From Labia minor (Eukaryota; Arthropoda; Insecta; Dermaptera; Spongiphoridae), in assembly GCA_963082975.1 (NCBI GenBank), contig OY720344.1:14557580-14621579 (forward strand): a stretch of 64,000 nt of DNA. The letters are read 5' to 3'. Shown in pieces: positions 45,113 through 57,810 of the stretch. The notes under the pieces were generated by a model. That model was not told the origin of the DNA. It did not search any database and saw only the letters and a list, made by a program, of their open reading frames with translations. Numbering within the stretch: position 1 is the stretch's first letter; each line of letters opens with the position of its first letter. The position numbers and the translations under genes are program-made.

Positions 45113-45581
45113 AGTCTAACCGATTTATCATGGATTTGGATAAAACTTTACCAGTAGATTCCTTTTTTGATTCCATACACACTTATCTTGAGGAGTATAT
45201 GGCGGTCGCTTCTAGTTTACGAGATAAAAATTATTAAAGTTTGAATATAAATCCATTGATATTCTATTTAGCTACCATGTTTTATTATTTGACCACCAAA
45301 GGGCTCCACTGATTGAGAATAATAAGAAAATTAAAAAATTAATTAATTAAATAATTTTTCTATATCCAAATCAAACTTATAAAAACTGAAAATTAGTGAA
45401 ATAGTCAATAAAACATTAAATGGCTGCTTATTCATAACTAGTTTATATGTTTAACTTTAATAATTTTTATCTCGTAAACTAGAAGCGTCCGCCACATACT
45501 TCTCAAGAAAAGTTTGTTTTGAATCAAAAAAGGAATCCACTGATAAAGTTTTATTTAAATCCATGATACATCGATTAGACT
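45113..45581. mobile_element. Foldback element, copy 2
   Basis: The left end is AGTCTAACCGATTTATCATG and the right end CATGATACATCGATTAGACT. Arms of about 200 bp contain ACTTTACCAGTAGATTCC and its inverse, and TCTAGTTTACGAGATAAAAA and its inverse, in common with the 19.4-kb copy. The outermost 20 bp differ from copy 1. Confidence 0.8.
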
Positions 45582-46280
45582 GAACATTTACCAAATTAAG
45601 GTTTCGCGGATGAAAACTTATTTCAATAAAAATTGCAATATTAATTTTTTTTTTGTACAATTTAGAATAATTTTTATTTTTTCAATGACATTTCAAATAT
45701 TTTTAATATTATTAATATTTTCTAAAATGTACATGAAAAAGGGAGAATATAAAATTGACACGTAGAAGTTAAACGCGTATCCCTAATAAAAATTTATAGA
45801 TATCGAATCTTCATTAAATTTTAGAACACAACTTATGTACAAGCTCTCGCCATAAAACATCATATGTAAATTGCCTCTTCTGGCTACGAAATAAAAAAAT
45901 AAAAATAAAAAAAAAAAAAAAATAGAACAATTTAGATGAAAGGATGGGGGATCCGATCCTCTCCTATAGAATGTTGTTTGATAAAAACTAAAAAAAAAAA
46001 AAAAAAAAAAAAATTTACCTTTTTTGGTAATAAAAAGATAATTCAAATTCTAATTTTTGTTTTTCCTTTTTGATTTACTTTTTCTTCTCTTTCTCTTCGT
46101 ATCTTTCTTTTTCTATTTGTTCTCTCTCTCTCTCTCTCTCCCTCTCTTTCTTTCTCGTTTTAATTTCAAAAGTGTTAATTAGATAAAGATAGATTGAAAA
46201 TTTACAATTCATTTTCAAATTAGATCATATTAACAAAGTCATGATTCTTAATAAAAAAAAAAAAAAAAAAAAAAAAGTTA
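45582..46280. other. AT-rich spacer with TC tract
   Basis: A (TC)n tract lies at 46123-46146, with A-runs at about 45989-46012 and 46253-46276. There is no gene. Confidence 0.5.
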
Positions 46281-47560
46281 AAAGAATGATTGGGGCCGAA
46301 AGGGGCCTGCGGCCTCCTCATTCAATCGTCTTGTTCTATATAACCTAATGTCTTTAAATGTAAATTCCCTCTCTCTATAGAAGACAGCGCATGTTGATGT
46401 ATTGGTGAAAAAATTCCTGTCTGCCTGTAGGCCTCTGCGGGGTTCATCTCTCTCTCTAAACAAATAATCGCCTTATTAAATTATACGAAGGCGTATAAAA
46501 ACACAACGCGATGTTTTTTCCGATCCAATAAAGCTGTGTGCGTGTGCCATACGATTTGCAAATGGAGAAGATCCATCGGTCCATATGAGCCTCGGACGAA
46601 TTTATAACGTTATTACGCCCGTGTGTCTGTCTGTCTGTCTGTCTGTCTCTCCGTGGAGGCAACCTGGCGTGATGGGCTGTTAGGTTGGGTGTGCGAATGG
46701 ACCGGACCAGCACGCACCAAAAATCACACGCGAACAAAGCACGCAAATGCTATTTCTCACGGTGGGGTGCGGAGGGGCGCCCATCTTTCCATGCAAATTT
46801 CATAGATAACCATACAAACCGATCGGAAGACAATTAAATTTGCTTCCAATTGAATTTATGACGTGCTACATTAATTAGCGATGCTACTAGTATGAAAGAA
46901 AAAAAAAACGTGACTCATTGCATTAAAAAGTCAGAATTATGCAGGCGAAATAAATCGCTTGAAAAAAAGCCGAATGTAATTATCCTATAAATTCTTAGAC
47001 GAGAGCGATCGTAAAATTGTTGCAAGTAGTTTTAGTCTATAATCAAATATTTTGTCCGCACAATTCCAATGCATTTGTCGGAATCGCGCAAGTATTTTCC
47101 ACGCGTTTTCTATGTTCTATGCTATAGATTATGCTTAGTTTATTGTGGTCTATCTGTGCTACGAATCAGCAAAGAAATATGTCAGAGCTTGAACATATCT
47201 CCTTGGGCTCTACTTTTCCTATCCATCATTAAAATCTCTCCAATAACATTTTATATAGGAACATCAGTTAACAAACCTGTATTTATGTATAATTTGGTGG
47301 CGTTGATAATTGAACAGAGTCGGATCTGTCCCTGGGATAGGGGAGAGGGAGCAGGTCAAAAATCGGAGGATATCGCACCACGTCATCTTCTCTCCCCCGG
47401 GAGACTCCACTACTCAAGCAGAGATCAAGTCCAGATGAAAGTGAGAAAGAGAATGCGGCCTCCAGGGTCGTATGGAACTTATAATGGCCCAGGTTCGGCC
47501 ATTACTGTCCAATTTTCATCGGGGCTATAAAACATATCATGTCTGTAAGATGAGACACTA
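46281..47560. other. Largest balanced island; candidate regulatory cluster
   Basis: About 1.2 kb of non-repetitive, CpG-containing sequence. It holds octamer-type motifs (listed separately), TTAATTAGCG (46871-46880, homeodomain core), TTGTGGTC (47142-47149, Runx-type) and a GTCT run at 46622-46648. The frame at 47069-47530 (153 codons) is the longest outside transposons, but it shows no domain and a composition shift halfway through. I favour noncoding regulatory DNA over a gene. Confidence 0.35.
46554..46563. promoter_or_regulatory. POU octamer-type palindrome
   Basis: ATTTGCAAAT is a perfect palindrome related to the octamer. ATGCAAAT occurs at 46791-46798 and ACGCAAATGC at 46741-46750 in the same island. 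Confidence 0.35.
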
Positions 47561-48250
47561 AACTAAAGATTTCGATGCAATTTTTCGATCCTTCAAGCAG
47601 GTTTCAATATAATCTTACCTTAAGTCAAAAGATTCGTAATTTTTTTTTTTTTTGTTTTTTTTTTTTTTCTTCTTTTAAGAATACACATGGCTGGATTTAT
47701 TTATTATTCTCAGAAAGATTTATTATAATTGCCTGATGTATAATAAAAGTTAGAAAATTAAATTTTATTAGAAAATTACAATATTTTACTACAAATAAAA
47801 GTATTATAGAATTTCAAAAAGGAATGAGTTTATTGATAACAATCCAACGAGAGATATGTCACTGTAATAAGTTGACTTCCCTTCTGGGGCATCTGATTGT
47901 GAAGGTTTTATTGGTTCATCATTTTCAATTTTATCTACCATATACCAACTATTGTATATTCGTCAACCGTTTCATTCAACAAAAACATTTGACAAATAAG
48001 ATAAAGGAAATTATATTTATGTATTAATAATAGAAATAAAAGTGGGAAGGGTGTTACTTAATCCACCTATGAATGTTTTAATTAAACACGAAAATAAAGA
48101 AGAAATCCAACCAATTACTATTTAATTTAAAACATCTGGGGAATGCTAGGAAGCATTACTATCAACGAACTTTTGACTCAACATTTATAAATTTAATTAA
48201 TAATAATTATTATTTTGTTATTAATTATTAATTAATATCTTTAATTTACT
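47561..48250. other. Spacer, nothing recognised
   Basis: T tracts lie at 47641-47669. No convincing frame or repeat. Confidence 0.45.
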
Positions 48251-48251
48251 T

Positions 48252-48350
48252 TCTTAATATTTCCGGGAATTTTCTTAATGTTCCCGGGAATTTTTCCAAT
48301 GTTTCCGGGAATACTTCCCTAATGTTCCCGGGCATTTTTTTAATGTTTAC
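48252..48350 (+). repeat. Minisatellite with TTCCCGGGAA core
   Basis: Four to five imperfect units of about 24 bp are present, each with TAATGTT-CCCGGGAA-TTTTT or a one-base variant. The core TTCCCGGGAA is palindromic. Confidence 0.85.
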
Positions 48351-48443
48351 ATTATAATAACACTAATTACAGTAGTTATAATATATGGGAAATTTTCAAC
48401 TTTGACCGCCGATTTGTTCATGTTCCCAACTGAATTTTAAATA

Positions 48444-49038
48444 ACCGACGGTTTGAAGTAAATTAATTTGCAGCTACAGAAACAATTTCAAATAATTTTA
48501 ATATATCTATTAATGTAATCAAAAACATATATGGATATAACATAGATATTTTTAATTTTATTTTATTTATAATATATATGGAAGACCAGGCTGTGACGTC
48601 ATGAATGGGTGGATGACGTCATATAATTTTAAATTAAGAAAAAACTAATAAAGATGCTTTTTCTCGAGGATAAAACCAATACAAAGTGCATGATTCGTGT
48701 TGATATGTAAAAAATCTCCTCATGTGAAATTTGGTGTGAAAATAACCCTTCCCTTCCTATCGTCGATCGCTAATACTATCATTTCCGGTTTCCGCTTTGG
48801 ACCAAAAGTTGGTCAATTCATCATACTGATGCATTAAGTAAATATACAAAATTTCATCAAAATCCGTTGAGCCGTTCAAGCTGTACACATCTATACGAAC
48901 GGATGGACGGACGGACAGACATCATGCTAAAAATACTTTTTTCTGTTAAGAAAATGCATGAGTCGGGGAAATATGTAAAAATCTCCAAATGTGAAATTTG
49001 GTGTGAAAACAATACCTTCCTTACTATCGTCGGTCAGT
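48444..49038 (-). mobile_element. Family B Helentron-like element, copy B2
   Basis: It matches B1 along most of its length: ACCGACGGTTTGAAGTAAAT at the 3' side, the paired CRE motifs, TCATCAAAATCCGTTGAGCC, a shorter (GGAC) microsatellite (48899-48917), and TTACTATCGTCGGTCAGT at the 5' side. The 3' hairpin seen in B1 is not recognisable here. Confidence 0.78.
48594..48621. promoter_or_regulatory. Paired CRE motifs in family B (B2)
   Basis: TGACGTCA occurs at 48594-48601 and 48614-48621, with the same spacing as in B1. Confidence 0.5.
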
Positions 49039-49674
49039 AAAAACCACGACCACTTTACAATTACACTTTTTCAAGCTCTCTACTCGAATCCAAAATCGAA
49101 ATTTACAAAATCGAAAATTTTTGGCGACAGACACACATACATATAGATTTTATAAACGAACTAAAAGTTCGTTGAAAATATATATTATGATTCAGAAGCC
49201 ATCACATTTCCCTTCATCAATGCTATCTTGAAATTGGAATATTTTTTTTTTTTTGGAAGAGAAAGAGAGAAAGAGAGATATTAAACATTTAATCATTTAA
49301 TCACCATCATTAATTTTATATCAGTATAATAAGGTCTCAATAATTTCTTCCAATAATTATTTTTTACAAGATATCTTCAAATTAATATTAATATAATTAT
49401 TATATTATTTGCTTCTTTAATTTCCTTTTAAATCAAATAATTTGTCTTTTCTTTTTAAAAATTAATATATTTAGAATTAAATTTTTTCTGTTTGATTTTA
49501 CAATTACTACTTTTTATCTCTACATATCCCAGAATTAATTTATTCAGATTAAAAAACTAAATTCCTTTAAACTTCAATTAAATAATAGTAAATTAAAAAA
49601 ATGATTATATATATATAAATTAAATGTTTTCTAAAATTGAGATCTTATAAAAATAATTTAGGATTATAATTTTT
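49039..49674. other. AT-rich spacer with remnant of a similar element
   Basis: TTTTTGGCGACAGACACAC followed by ATACATATAG near 49120-49150 looks like another microsatellite-bearing element, but it is too short to classify. A GA tract lies at 49256-49278. Confidence 0.4.
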
Positions 49675-49784
49675 ACTATCTCGCCAGAGATAGTATTGCG
49701 ATCATGAAAATTTTCGATTTTGAGATTTTGATGTTTTTATACGTTTTGAAGGTTCCTGAATCATTTTCACTAAGGTTGAGAAAA

Positions 49785-49818
<34 letters not shown>

Positions 49819-50260
49819 AGGCAAGATTACGCAAAAACGGTTTGAGCTAGAATGATGAAATTTGGTACATGGACATTATTCAAAATTCATAGTTTTCTAT
49901 CAACTTTTGAGAAATGTAGGTCAACCGGAAGAGGGTCATTACCTACAACGTTTTGATTTTTTTTCCTCTAAAGTGACCGTAAAAATAAAAATATATGTTT
50001 GATAATTTTTCACATGATTAATAATTGTATAAAACTGCTATATATAGAATTTCAGCTTGATTGAATTGCTGAAAGTACCAGAATTAATTTTTTAACACTG
50101 CAAATCTCACGCGCCAACACGTGCCAATAAAAAGCCAAACATGCGCTGGTTTAATATTTATTATTTATAATTTATAATTAATTAAATTTAATTTAAATAT
50201 AATATATTATGTTATTTAATCCAATTCAAATTGCGAGATAGTCGAGTGGAGACACTCCAG
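49675..50260 (+). mobile_element. Family A Helentron-like element, copy A6
   Basis: The 5' end ACTATCTCGCCAGAGATAGT follows a T-run. A (TG)n tract (49786-49813) and the core ACGGTTTGAGCTAGAATGAT follow. The 3' end is GCGAGATAGT with hairpin GAGTGGAGACACTC, finishing CCAG. It is 586 bp long with both ends intact. Confidence 0.9.
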
Positions 50261-52245
50261 CTAATTTTTTCTTCACATGATTTTACTTTTCTTTTGTTTT
50301 TAAAACGAGATCATAAAATTTGAATTTTTTTTTTAAGTTACTAATTAGCTTTATTATGAAATGATAAAGAACATAATTAATAATAATAATTTGAATTACA
50401 GTACATATATAAAATAATAATTAAAAAAAAATGGTAATATTTATATTATATCGTTCTTATTTCGTAACTATTTAATTAATTAAACTAATAATAGAGTATA
50501 CATCACAAGAGAATAACTAATCAAATCTTATTATCTGAAATAAAAGAAGAAAATAAATTATTAAGAGAATTTTTATTAAAAGACCACATTATTTGTATAA
50601 AATTATTTATTAAATTAAAATAATTGTACAACGTTTCAACTGCTTATTCTGCAGTCGTTTTCAAGTAACCGATTCAAGCGGACTGAAAAAATTGATTATT
50701 CCTTTAAAAATTAAATAAATAGAAAAATCTCATCGACGATTTTATAAAAGAAAAAAATTTCTTGTACATATTAGTAAATAAAATTAAATCTTCACTTTTC
50801 ATACAAACATTTTAATTCAATAATCAGAAGATTTAATAAATAATATAATTAAAAAATTTTTTTCTTTTTTTTATATTAAAAAAAGATATTAAATCAATCC
50901 CTTCATTTAAAATATAGTAGATGCCTTTTATAACTATAATAATAAGAAAGAAAAGTTTAAGATTGTAAATAATTACAAAAAGGAAACAAAGTAATTACAA
51001 TAATTTAAATTGTAATAAAAAAGAAAAACAAAATAACACAAAGTAAACAATTTCCTCTTTAGTTGATCGTATAAATATTTTAAATCCTCATTTTCCAAGC
51101 TTTTATCTTTATGATATTTACCTGAAGTGATTATCCGTTAATAATAACCTTTTGACCGTTATAATACCATGTCGATTAAATTTATTAGAAAATTTAATAT
51201 AATTCAATAAAAACCCAATAACACTTTACAATCGAATTAAGTAATTATCCATCATCAATAAATAGGGCCATCACCAATCAAAACCGATGAAATTTCATCT
51301 TACCAATATCCAATAGCAGGCGAAAAAGAAAAAAAAAATTTATTGAAACATCACGAAAAAATACTCAAATACACACGATTTTCATTTCATATTATATAAT
51401 AAATAAAATTCGGTTAATGATTAACCTTAAATTAAGATTAAGATTAAATAATTATATTATCTGAAAAAACAAATATTATTAGGCATTATAGTTTTTTTTT
51501 TACTTTAATTTAGAAAATAAAAACTCTGCCGCTTAATGGTCTGTGTAAATGAAGTTTTATCGCTGAGTATGTAGTAGCAAGTAGCGTGTAGATTAAAAAA
51601 ATTAGGCCTTAGCAAATTATTTGCTAAATTTGACTAATCGGAAGTGTCACTTTTTATAGTGTTTTTATTATAGAATTAACTTTTTTAATCAAATATGTTA
51701 AATCAATATTAATATATATTTTATACAATTATGATCTATTGAAATTTTACAATTTATTTAACTGATTTTTATTGGAATTTAGTAAAAGTTTATATAATAT
51801 GTTAAATCCATCCATCCAACTATATGAATTGAAATGTTGAATTTTGAAATGATTTATTAAATATTAATTAATAAAAATTATATGATTTTTTTTTTTAATT
51901 TTAGATTTTTACCATCAAAATTCTTTTAAATTAGATAAAAATAATTTAATTTTAATATTTACTTGTAAAATATGAAAATATTTATGATTTATTATTAGAT
52001 AATTTTGAATTATTTTAAAGAAAACATACCCAGAGTCAATTGAGTTATCGAAAATTCAGCTTACCTGTAAAAAACAAAACAAAAACAATCTCATTAGAAA
52101 AAAAAAATAAAAAATAGAAAATCAGAACATAAATAATTAAAAGTGTTACATTTATATATTCATTTCGAAAGATTGATTAAATTAGATTAAATTATTTTAA
52201 TAAAATTAAAAATATGGGACTATGGGACTGAGTCAACCCATCAAA
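50261..52245. other. AT-rich spacer
   Basis: Apart from the short tail repeat at 50582-50680, only A/T-rich sequence is seen. Confidence 0.5.
50582..50680 (-). repeat. LINE/SINE-type 3' tail, copy 1
   Basis: On the minus strand, ACTGCAGAATAAGCAGTTGA followed by AACGTTGTAC and ending TTTTAATAAAAAT is matched by 54810-54899. The hairpin followed by GAAACGTT is common at 3' ends of non-LTR retrotransposons and their SINEs. No coding part is present. Confidence 0.55.
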
Positions 52246-52398
52246 ATAGGGAAAAAGTAGCGCCTTCGATCAAGAAAATCAAAGTATAGGTTGAAAGGAT
52301 CCGTTCTACTGATCATATGATACGTAATTAATTAATTAATCGATATGATAGGCTGTCCTTGCGTAAGATGTATATACAAAAGACAAAGTTTTTTTTTT
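52246..52398 (-). repeat. Unclassified repeat family D, copy 2
   Basis: Inverse of the 42.7-kb copy; it retains CGCCTTCGATCAAGAAAATC, GTTCTACTGATCAT and TGTCCTTGCGTAAGATGTA, with a T-run at the right end. Confidence 0.65.
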
Positions 52399-53987
52399 TT
52401 TTAATATTAATTTATTATTATATATTATTATTTTAAAATCAATTTTATCATAAATAATAAGAGAAAAATGAATTAAAATGAAGATTGTAAATACACTCAC
52501 ACACATATTATGAAATAAATAAATAAAATAAATTAAAATTCTAACCGTAATGAATAATGAATGTTTATTTTATAAACTATCACATTTATAACCAAGTATA
52601 TAGTATGTTTGTTAACGTTTCTTTAAATAAAAATAATAAATTCATACTTTAAATATCCTCAAACACATGAAATGGCAAATAAAATATGAATTTTAATAAA
52701 TTTCCCTTATGAAATTATGAGAAAATGATGAAAGAAAGATATAAAAATATATAAACGGTATAGTATTGTATATTAAATGACTAAACATTAAAAGGCGTAA
52801 GTATAAAAAAATAAAATTTCAATATTTTTAATAAAAGAAAAATATTAATATATAGTAATTTATAATATGTCTTTTGCGAATTTAATTCATAAAAAAACAT
52901 GCTTTACGAATTATTAAAAATATTAAATATTCATAATCATTAAAAATCAATAAAAATTAGAAATAGTAAAAATTATATTATTTCAAAGAAAAGTTGAAAA
53001 ATTAATTTATTTTAATTCATTATTATTATTAATAATATTATTATTATTATTATATTATTATACTTATTAATTTATAATTTAATTTTAATGCCAATAAATT
53101 TGAATCTATAAAATTAGACACGTGATAAAATATTTTCTACTCCCGAGAGAAAATTTCTTACTTTTTTTCTTAGAATTCTCCACCATATTTTTAGTATTTT
53201 TCGCCATAAAAATCAAACTAAACAAACAAACATTAAATTCCCATTCATAATTTAAAAATTTAAAAAAAGAAAAATTATTAGTGCTTTGTATTATCAATTA
53301 TTATTTTTTTTTTATAATTAGAATGGGGGGAGGGGGGGGGGGAAGATGAAAATGCAAATAAAAATAATTTGAAAAAAAAATATCTTCATTCCATTCTTGT
53401 GAATGTTATTTTAAAATGATAAATTATTATTCTAAATATTTATTTCACCCATCTGGTAAAAAAAAAAAATATAAAAGATCCTTAAGAAAGTTGGATATTG
53501 AGAAGAAACATAAATTTTTATTAATAACATTCCACCGAAATATTAATTAACAATTTTAAGTTAATTAGATAAGAAATTTATTTGATTTTTTTTTAATAAA
53601 TAAGACATTGAGTTATGACTTCCAAGAAATAGGAAAAGGTATAATCATAATTTTTCAAAAATGTCTTCAAAATAAAATTATCAAATATTTTAATGGCACA
53701 AAAAAAAACATTTAGAAATTATTTTCAGATTAAAAAAAAATGAATATCAAAATATTTTAGCAAATAAATTGTTATACAAGAAAAAAAGACAATTTATATA
53801 TATATATATAGGTAACTTAGGTATGTAATATTTATTTAATTTGTATAAAATTATCTCTTTTTAAAATGTCTGTAAAATCGATTTATTTCTAAAAATTTTT
53901 GTTTAAATTCTTAATCAAATCTTTGTTTATTTTATAGGACTTTTTGACTTAAGCCTTGTTAATGAGATTAATTTAAATAAAAATTAG
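52399..53987. other. AT-rich spacer with a G-run
   Basis: A G-rich run occurs at 53325-53342 (GGGGGGAGGGGGGGGGGG). No gene is supported. Confidence 0.5.
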
Positions 53988-54586
53988 CTGGAGTGTCTCC
54001 ACTCGACTATCTCGCAATTTGAATTGGATTAAATAACATAATATATTATATTTAAATTAAATTTAATTAATTATAAATTAATAAATAATATTTATTAAAC
54101 CAGCGCATGTTTGGCTCTGTTGATGGCACCACAACACGTGTTGGCGAGTGAGATTTGCAGTGTTAAAAAATTAATTCTGGTACTTTCAGCGATTCAATCA
54201 AGCTGAAATTCTATATATAGCAGTTTTATACAATTATTAATCATGTGGAAAATTATCAAACATCTATCTTTGTTTTTACGGTCACTTTAGAGGAAAAAAA
54301 TCAAAACGTTGTAGGTAATTACCCTCTTCCGGTTGAGCTACATTTCTCAAAAGTTGACAGAAAACTACGAATTTTGAATAATGCTCATGTACCAAATTTC
54401 ATCATTCTAGCTCAAACCGTTTTTGCGTAATCTTGGTTACATACACACACACACACACATACACACACACAGACATTTTTCTCAACCTTAGTGAACATGA
54501 TTCAGGAACCTTCAAAACGTATAAAAACATCAAAATCTCAACATCGAAAATTTTCGTGATCGCAATACTATCTCTGGCGAGATAGT
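53988..54586 (-). mobile_element. Family A Helentron-like element, copy A7
   Basis: Plus-strand sequence starts CTGGAGTGTCTCCACTCGAC and ends TCTCTGGCGAGATAGT. A CA tract interrupted by TA lies at 54443-54471. It is 599 bp long with both ends intact. Confidence 0.9.
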
Positions 54587-55269
54587 AACAACAACAACAA
54601 AACTTATTAAATAATTTTAAAGTAACGGTAACCTAAGTCCATCTCTTATTCAGAGGATTAATTCTAAAAATATAACTATATTTCAATTACAAGTTTGATC
54701 TCAAAATACATAGAACGATTATGGTTAGCGGCATATTTATTTGGGTTTTTTTTTATCATGAATTATATATATAAAATATTATAGTATATAGGTTGGTCAG
54801 TCTGTACTTGATAACAACTGCTGAATAAGCAGTCGAAACGTTGAACATTTATTTAACTGAATAAATAATTATATTAATATGTGGTGTATTAATAAAAATC
54901 GCTTTAATAATATATGTAGGTCTCTATGATATAAAAACAAATAATATAATTTTTACACTTTTACTTTTCATAAATGAGAAATCTATTTTATATATAGATA
55001 TATTACTTAATTAAATTTTATATTCATCAATTTAAATAATTAAAAGATTGAAAAATATTATGAAAAAAAAAAATAAATAAATAAATAAAATTATAAACAA
55101 TTATGAAAAATTAAAAAATAAAAAATCTTAATTTTGAATAATGAGTTCGGAATAGGAATTGGGAAATGATCAAAACTAAATATTGTTTTTTTTTTTTTTT
55201 TTGTTTTTGTTGTTGAATTTCTAATTTCGATTTGTATTCTAAAAAGATTTAACAGTCAATTTAATCTTT
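54587..55269. other. AT-rich spacer
   Basis: Apart from the tail repeat at 54810-54899, nothing was recognised. Confidence 0.5.
54810..54899 (+). repeat. LINE/SINE-type 3' tail, copy 2
   Basis: AACTGCTGAATAAGCAGTCG followed by AAACGTTGAAC and ending TATTAATAAAAAT matches copy 1 inverted. Confidence 0.55.
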
Positions 55270-55640
55270 TCGAAGTTTTGTCAAGGAAATGAATCGTCTG
55301 GCAAATGGTCCTCTGACTGGTTACTAATTCTCTACCATGTTCAGGTATATGTAGATGTGCCTGAGCCACTTTTGTATTTTAATTGATATATTGCTTTGCA
55401 AAATGTCAAATGGATTTTTTCTGAGTCCTTGAACAAGCAAGGTCGGCTGTTTTTATCATCATTCTTCATTTTGTTCCTGAAGATCCATCCATTCGGATAG
55501 AACGAAAGGGAATCTGGTCCCTATCAGTTAGAGAAGCCGAGGGGCATAAAAGAGGGGGTAGAGGGGGTGTTAGAATGATCTTGGTGCGACTAATGGAAAC
55601 CATCAATTGCTCACGTTATCCGCTCAGATATCATCCATGG
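55270..55640. other. Balanced island
   Basis: About 370 bp of non-repetitive sequence with patches such as GAGGGGGTAGAGGGGGTG follows and precedes AT-rich DNA. No frame longer than about 50 codons is convincing. It is a candidate conserved noncoding element. Confidence 0.35.
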
Positions 55641-56055
55641 GTAATAAACTCCAATTAAAAATGGATAAAATTTAATTTGCACAAACAGTGTTCGCTCAGC
55701 TATTGATTATATATATATTGTAACTTATTTTCAGGGAAAATAAATATTTGTAAATAAATTCCAGAAGAAAAGTGAAACTAACTAGAGTTAATTTGTTTTG
55801 TACTCTTGTCTCACAAGGCATGTTTCTGTAGAGGAAGGAATATAAATGTAGAAAAATCATCTTTTTTTTTTTACTTTACAATTACTTAATTATTTTTCGA
55901 GTTTAGTTTACATAATATTATTGAATAAATATTTTGATTTTACCAATCTCCAATATCAAATTTAATAGGATTAAAGTGTGATTAAATTATTAATGAAAAA
56001 TAAAAATAAATATTTTGTAAAATTATCATGTCTACAAATATTATAATTACTTGTA
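55641..56055. other. AT-rich spacer
   Basis: Nothing was recognised. Confidence 0.5.
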
Positions 56056-56406
56056 GGGTAAAGTATACAGTCGTTGGCCCCCTTAAGCAAGTCCTAGCAG
56101 TCTTTAATGCATATCTGGGTAAATTGCGGAACAATCTGTGTCAAATTAGGTTTGCAGAACATAGATACTATCAGCATTTTGATGAATAAAAAAAAAAATT
56201 TCAATAAGTACTTTTAAAAAAATAAATCCTAAAAATACAGTTATTGGCCACTTGTTATAATTATTGGCCTAGGTATTGTATAGTGATTATACAACCATAC
56301 AACCATCGATTACATAACCATAGTTAATAGCGCAATTTTTAAAATAAAAATCTCTTATTATTTGTGTTTTAGTCATAGGGGGCCAACGACTGTGTATACT
56401 TTACCC
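56056..56406. mobile_element. TA-flanked MITE (351 bp)
   Basis: The left end GGGTAAAGTATACAGTCGTT and the right end AACGACTGTGTATACTTTAC-CC are inverses over about 26 bp with one extra base. TA lies at both sides (56054-56055 and 56407-56408). GTTATTGGCC motifs recur inside. The superfamily is uncertain; Tc1/mariner-type or pogo-type is likely from the TA flanks. Confidence 0.82.
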
Positions 56407-56408
56407 TA

Positions 56409-57581
56409 TTTATTTTAAACTCTAAAATTAAAAAACGAATGTAGCAGTCAGATTTTATTTCAACGAAATGTTTTGGATCTTTCACCTAAAAGAAGAAGAT
56501 CAAAAATGTACGGAAATATTAAATGACTTCCATTATACACCATCAACGGAAGAAAAACATAAAGATATTTATCTCTTTACTACCATACATTTCTCCAGTT
56601 TTTCAGGAACATATTAAAAATTTTAAAAACTCGAAATGATAAAAATGGATTACTTTTTAAAAATAATTAATAACTGTACATGAATTATTTCATTAAAGTT
56701 ATTGTTTCAAATAAAACTCAGAGTTCTTTATTGCTCTAAGTCATTTATATGACATAGAGTCAATTCAAGCTTTCAAAACATTTTCATGTGAAATTCAGAC
56801 AAAATATAATATTCATAATAAATTTCCATTAATCAAAACTAAGAAAATTATAATATAAAATGTCGCATAATATAAAAATATTTTTTAATTTATTCAAATA
56901 TCTCGAAGCAAGAAATATATGACTTAAACCACTTTCATAATTATGGGCACAAATAATTTTGAAACTAGACATTTTTGAATTTATTAAACTAAATGACAAT
57001 TATTTTCCATAAATTCTATCAATTTTCTTATTAGAATAATTGATGATGATAATAATTATAAAGAAATTAGATAGTAAAATTTATTAATTTTATTTTTGTG
57101 AAAATTAAAGAAGAAAATTTTTAAGAGTAAAGAAAAATGGAAATAAAAAATATTAAACCAATGGAATAATTTGATTATTCTTTCTTAATTAATCATTGAT
57201 AATATTGTAATATATAAGAGAAAGTAAAAAAAAAGTAAAATTTAAAAAAAAAAAGCTAAAGCTCATTTTAGATTATATGGATATCCAATTTCAAGAAAAA
57301 GAGGTCAGAGAGTATAACTTATATATAGTTTGTATATTTTCTCATATGTATATGTATGCTTGAGTATATATAGTATATATAGTATATATATATAGGTAGG
57401 TATCTTTATATCAAGATAGTACAACGTTGAATAATGTAAACAAAACATCTAGACTCTTAATTAGTATAAATCAGTTTGATGGATGAAATTTATTTATGTT
57501 TTTGCTTGAAAGTAATATGAACATCTCATCATTGTTTAAATGAATACGTGTGTAGGTATATATCTATTAAAACAGCATATC

Positions 57582-57612
<31 letters not shown>
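56409..57612. other. AT-rich spacer
   Basis: No supported gene or repeat; an (AT)n array lies at 57585-57612. Confidence 0.5.
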
Positions 57613-57616
<4 letters not shown>

Positions 57617-57810
57617 GGTTTAGTGTCCGAGCGTGCTTGCCCATGGGGTCACATAGGGTCATCAACTTTAAATTACATTTTAATAATTATTTCTCTACTA
57701 TGTAGGCATGGCTCTATTCTTTCGCTCTCGCCTACACAACCGGCCTGGCCTTATTCCACCAAAGGCATATTCTCCGCTATCAACTCGATAGCTGCATATG
57801 CATATACCTA

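Noticed and set aside
46278-46746. Two minus-strand frames with Arg-rich sequence
   Set aside because: They run through GTCT and GA simple repeats and look like antisense of a noncoding island.
47069-47530. 153-codon open frame, the longest outside transposons
   Set aside because: It shows no domain, mixed composition, and no clear splice or promoter context. Open frames of this size arise by chance in balanced islands.
53325-53342. G-run as a telomere or G-quadruplex-forming control element
   Set aside because: It is one uninterrupted homopolymer-like run, without repeat units or context; probably simple sequence.
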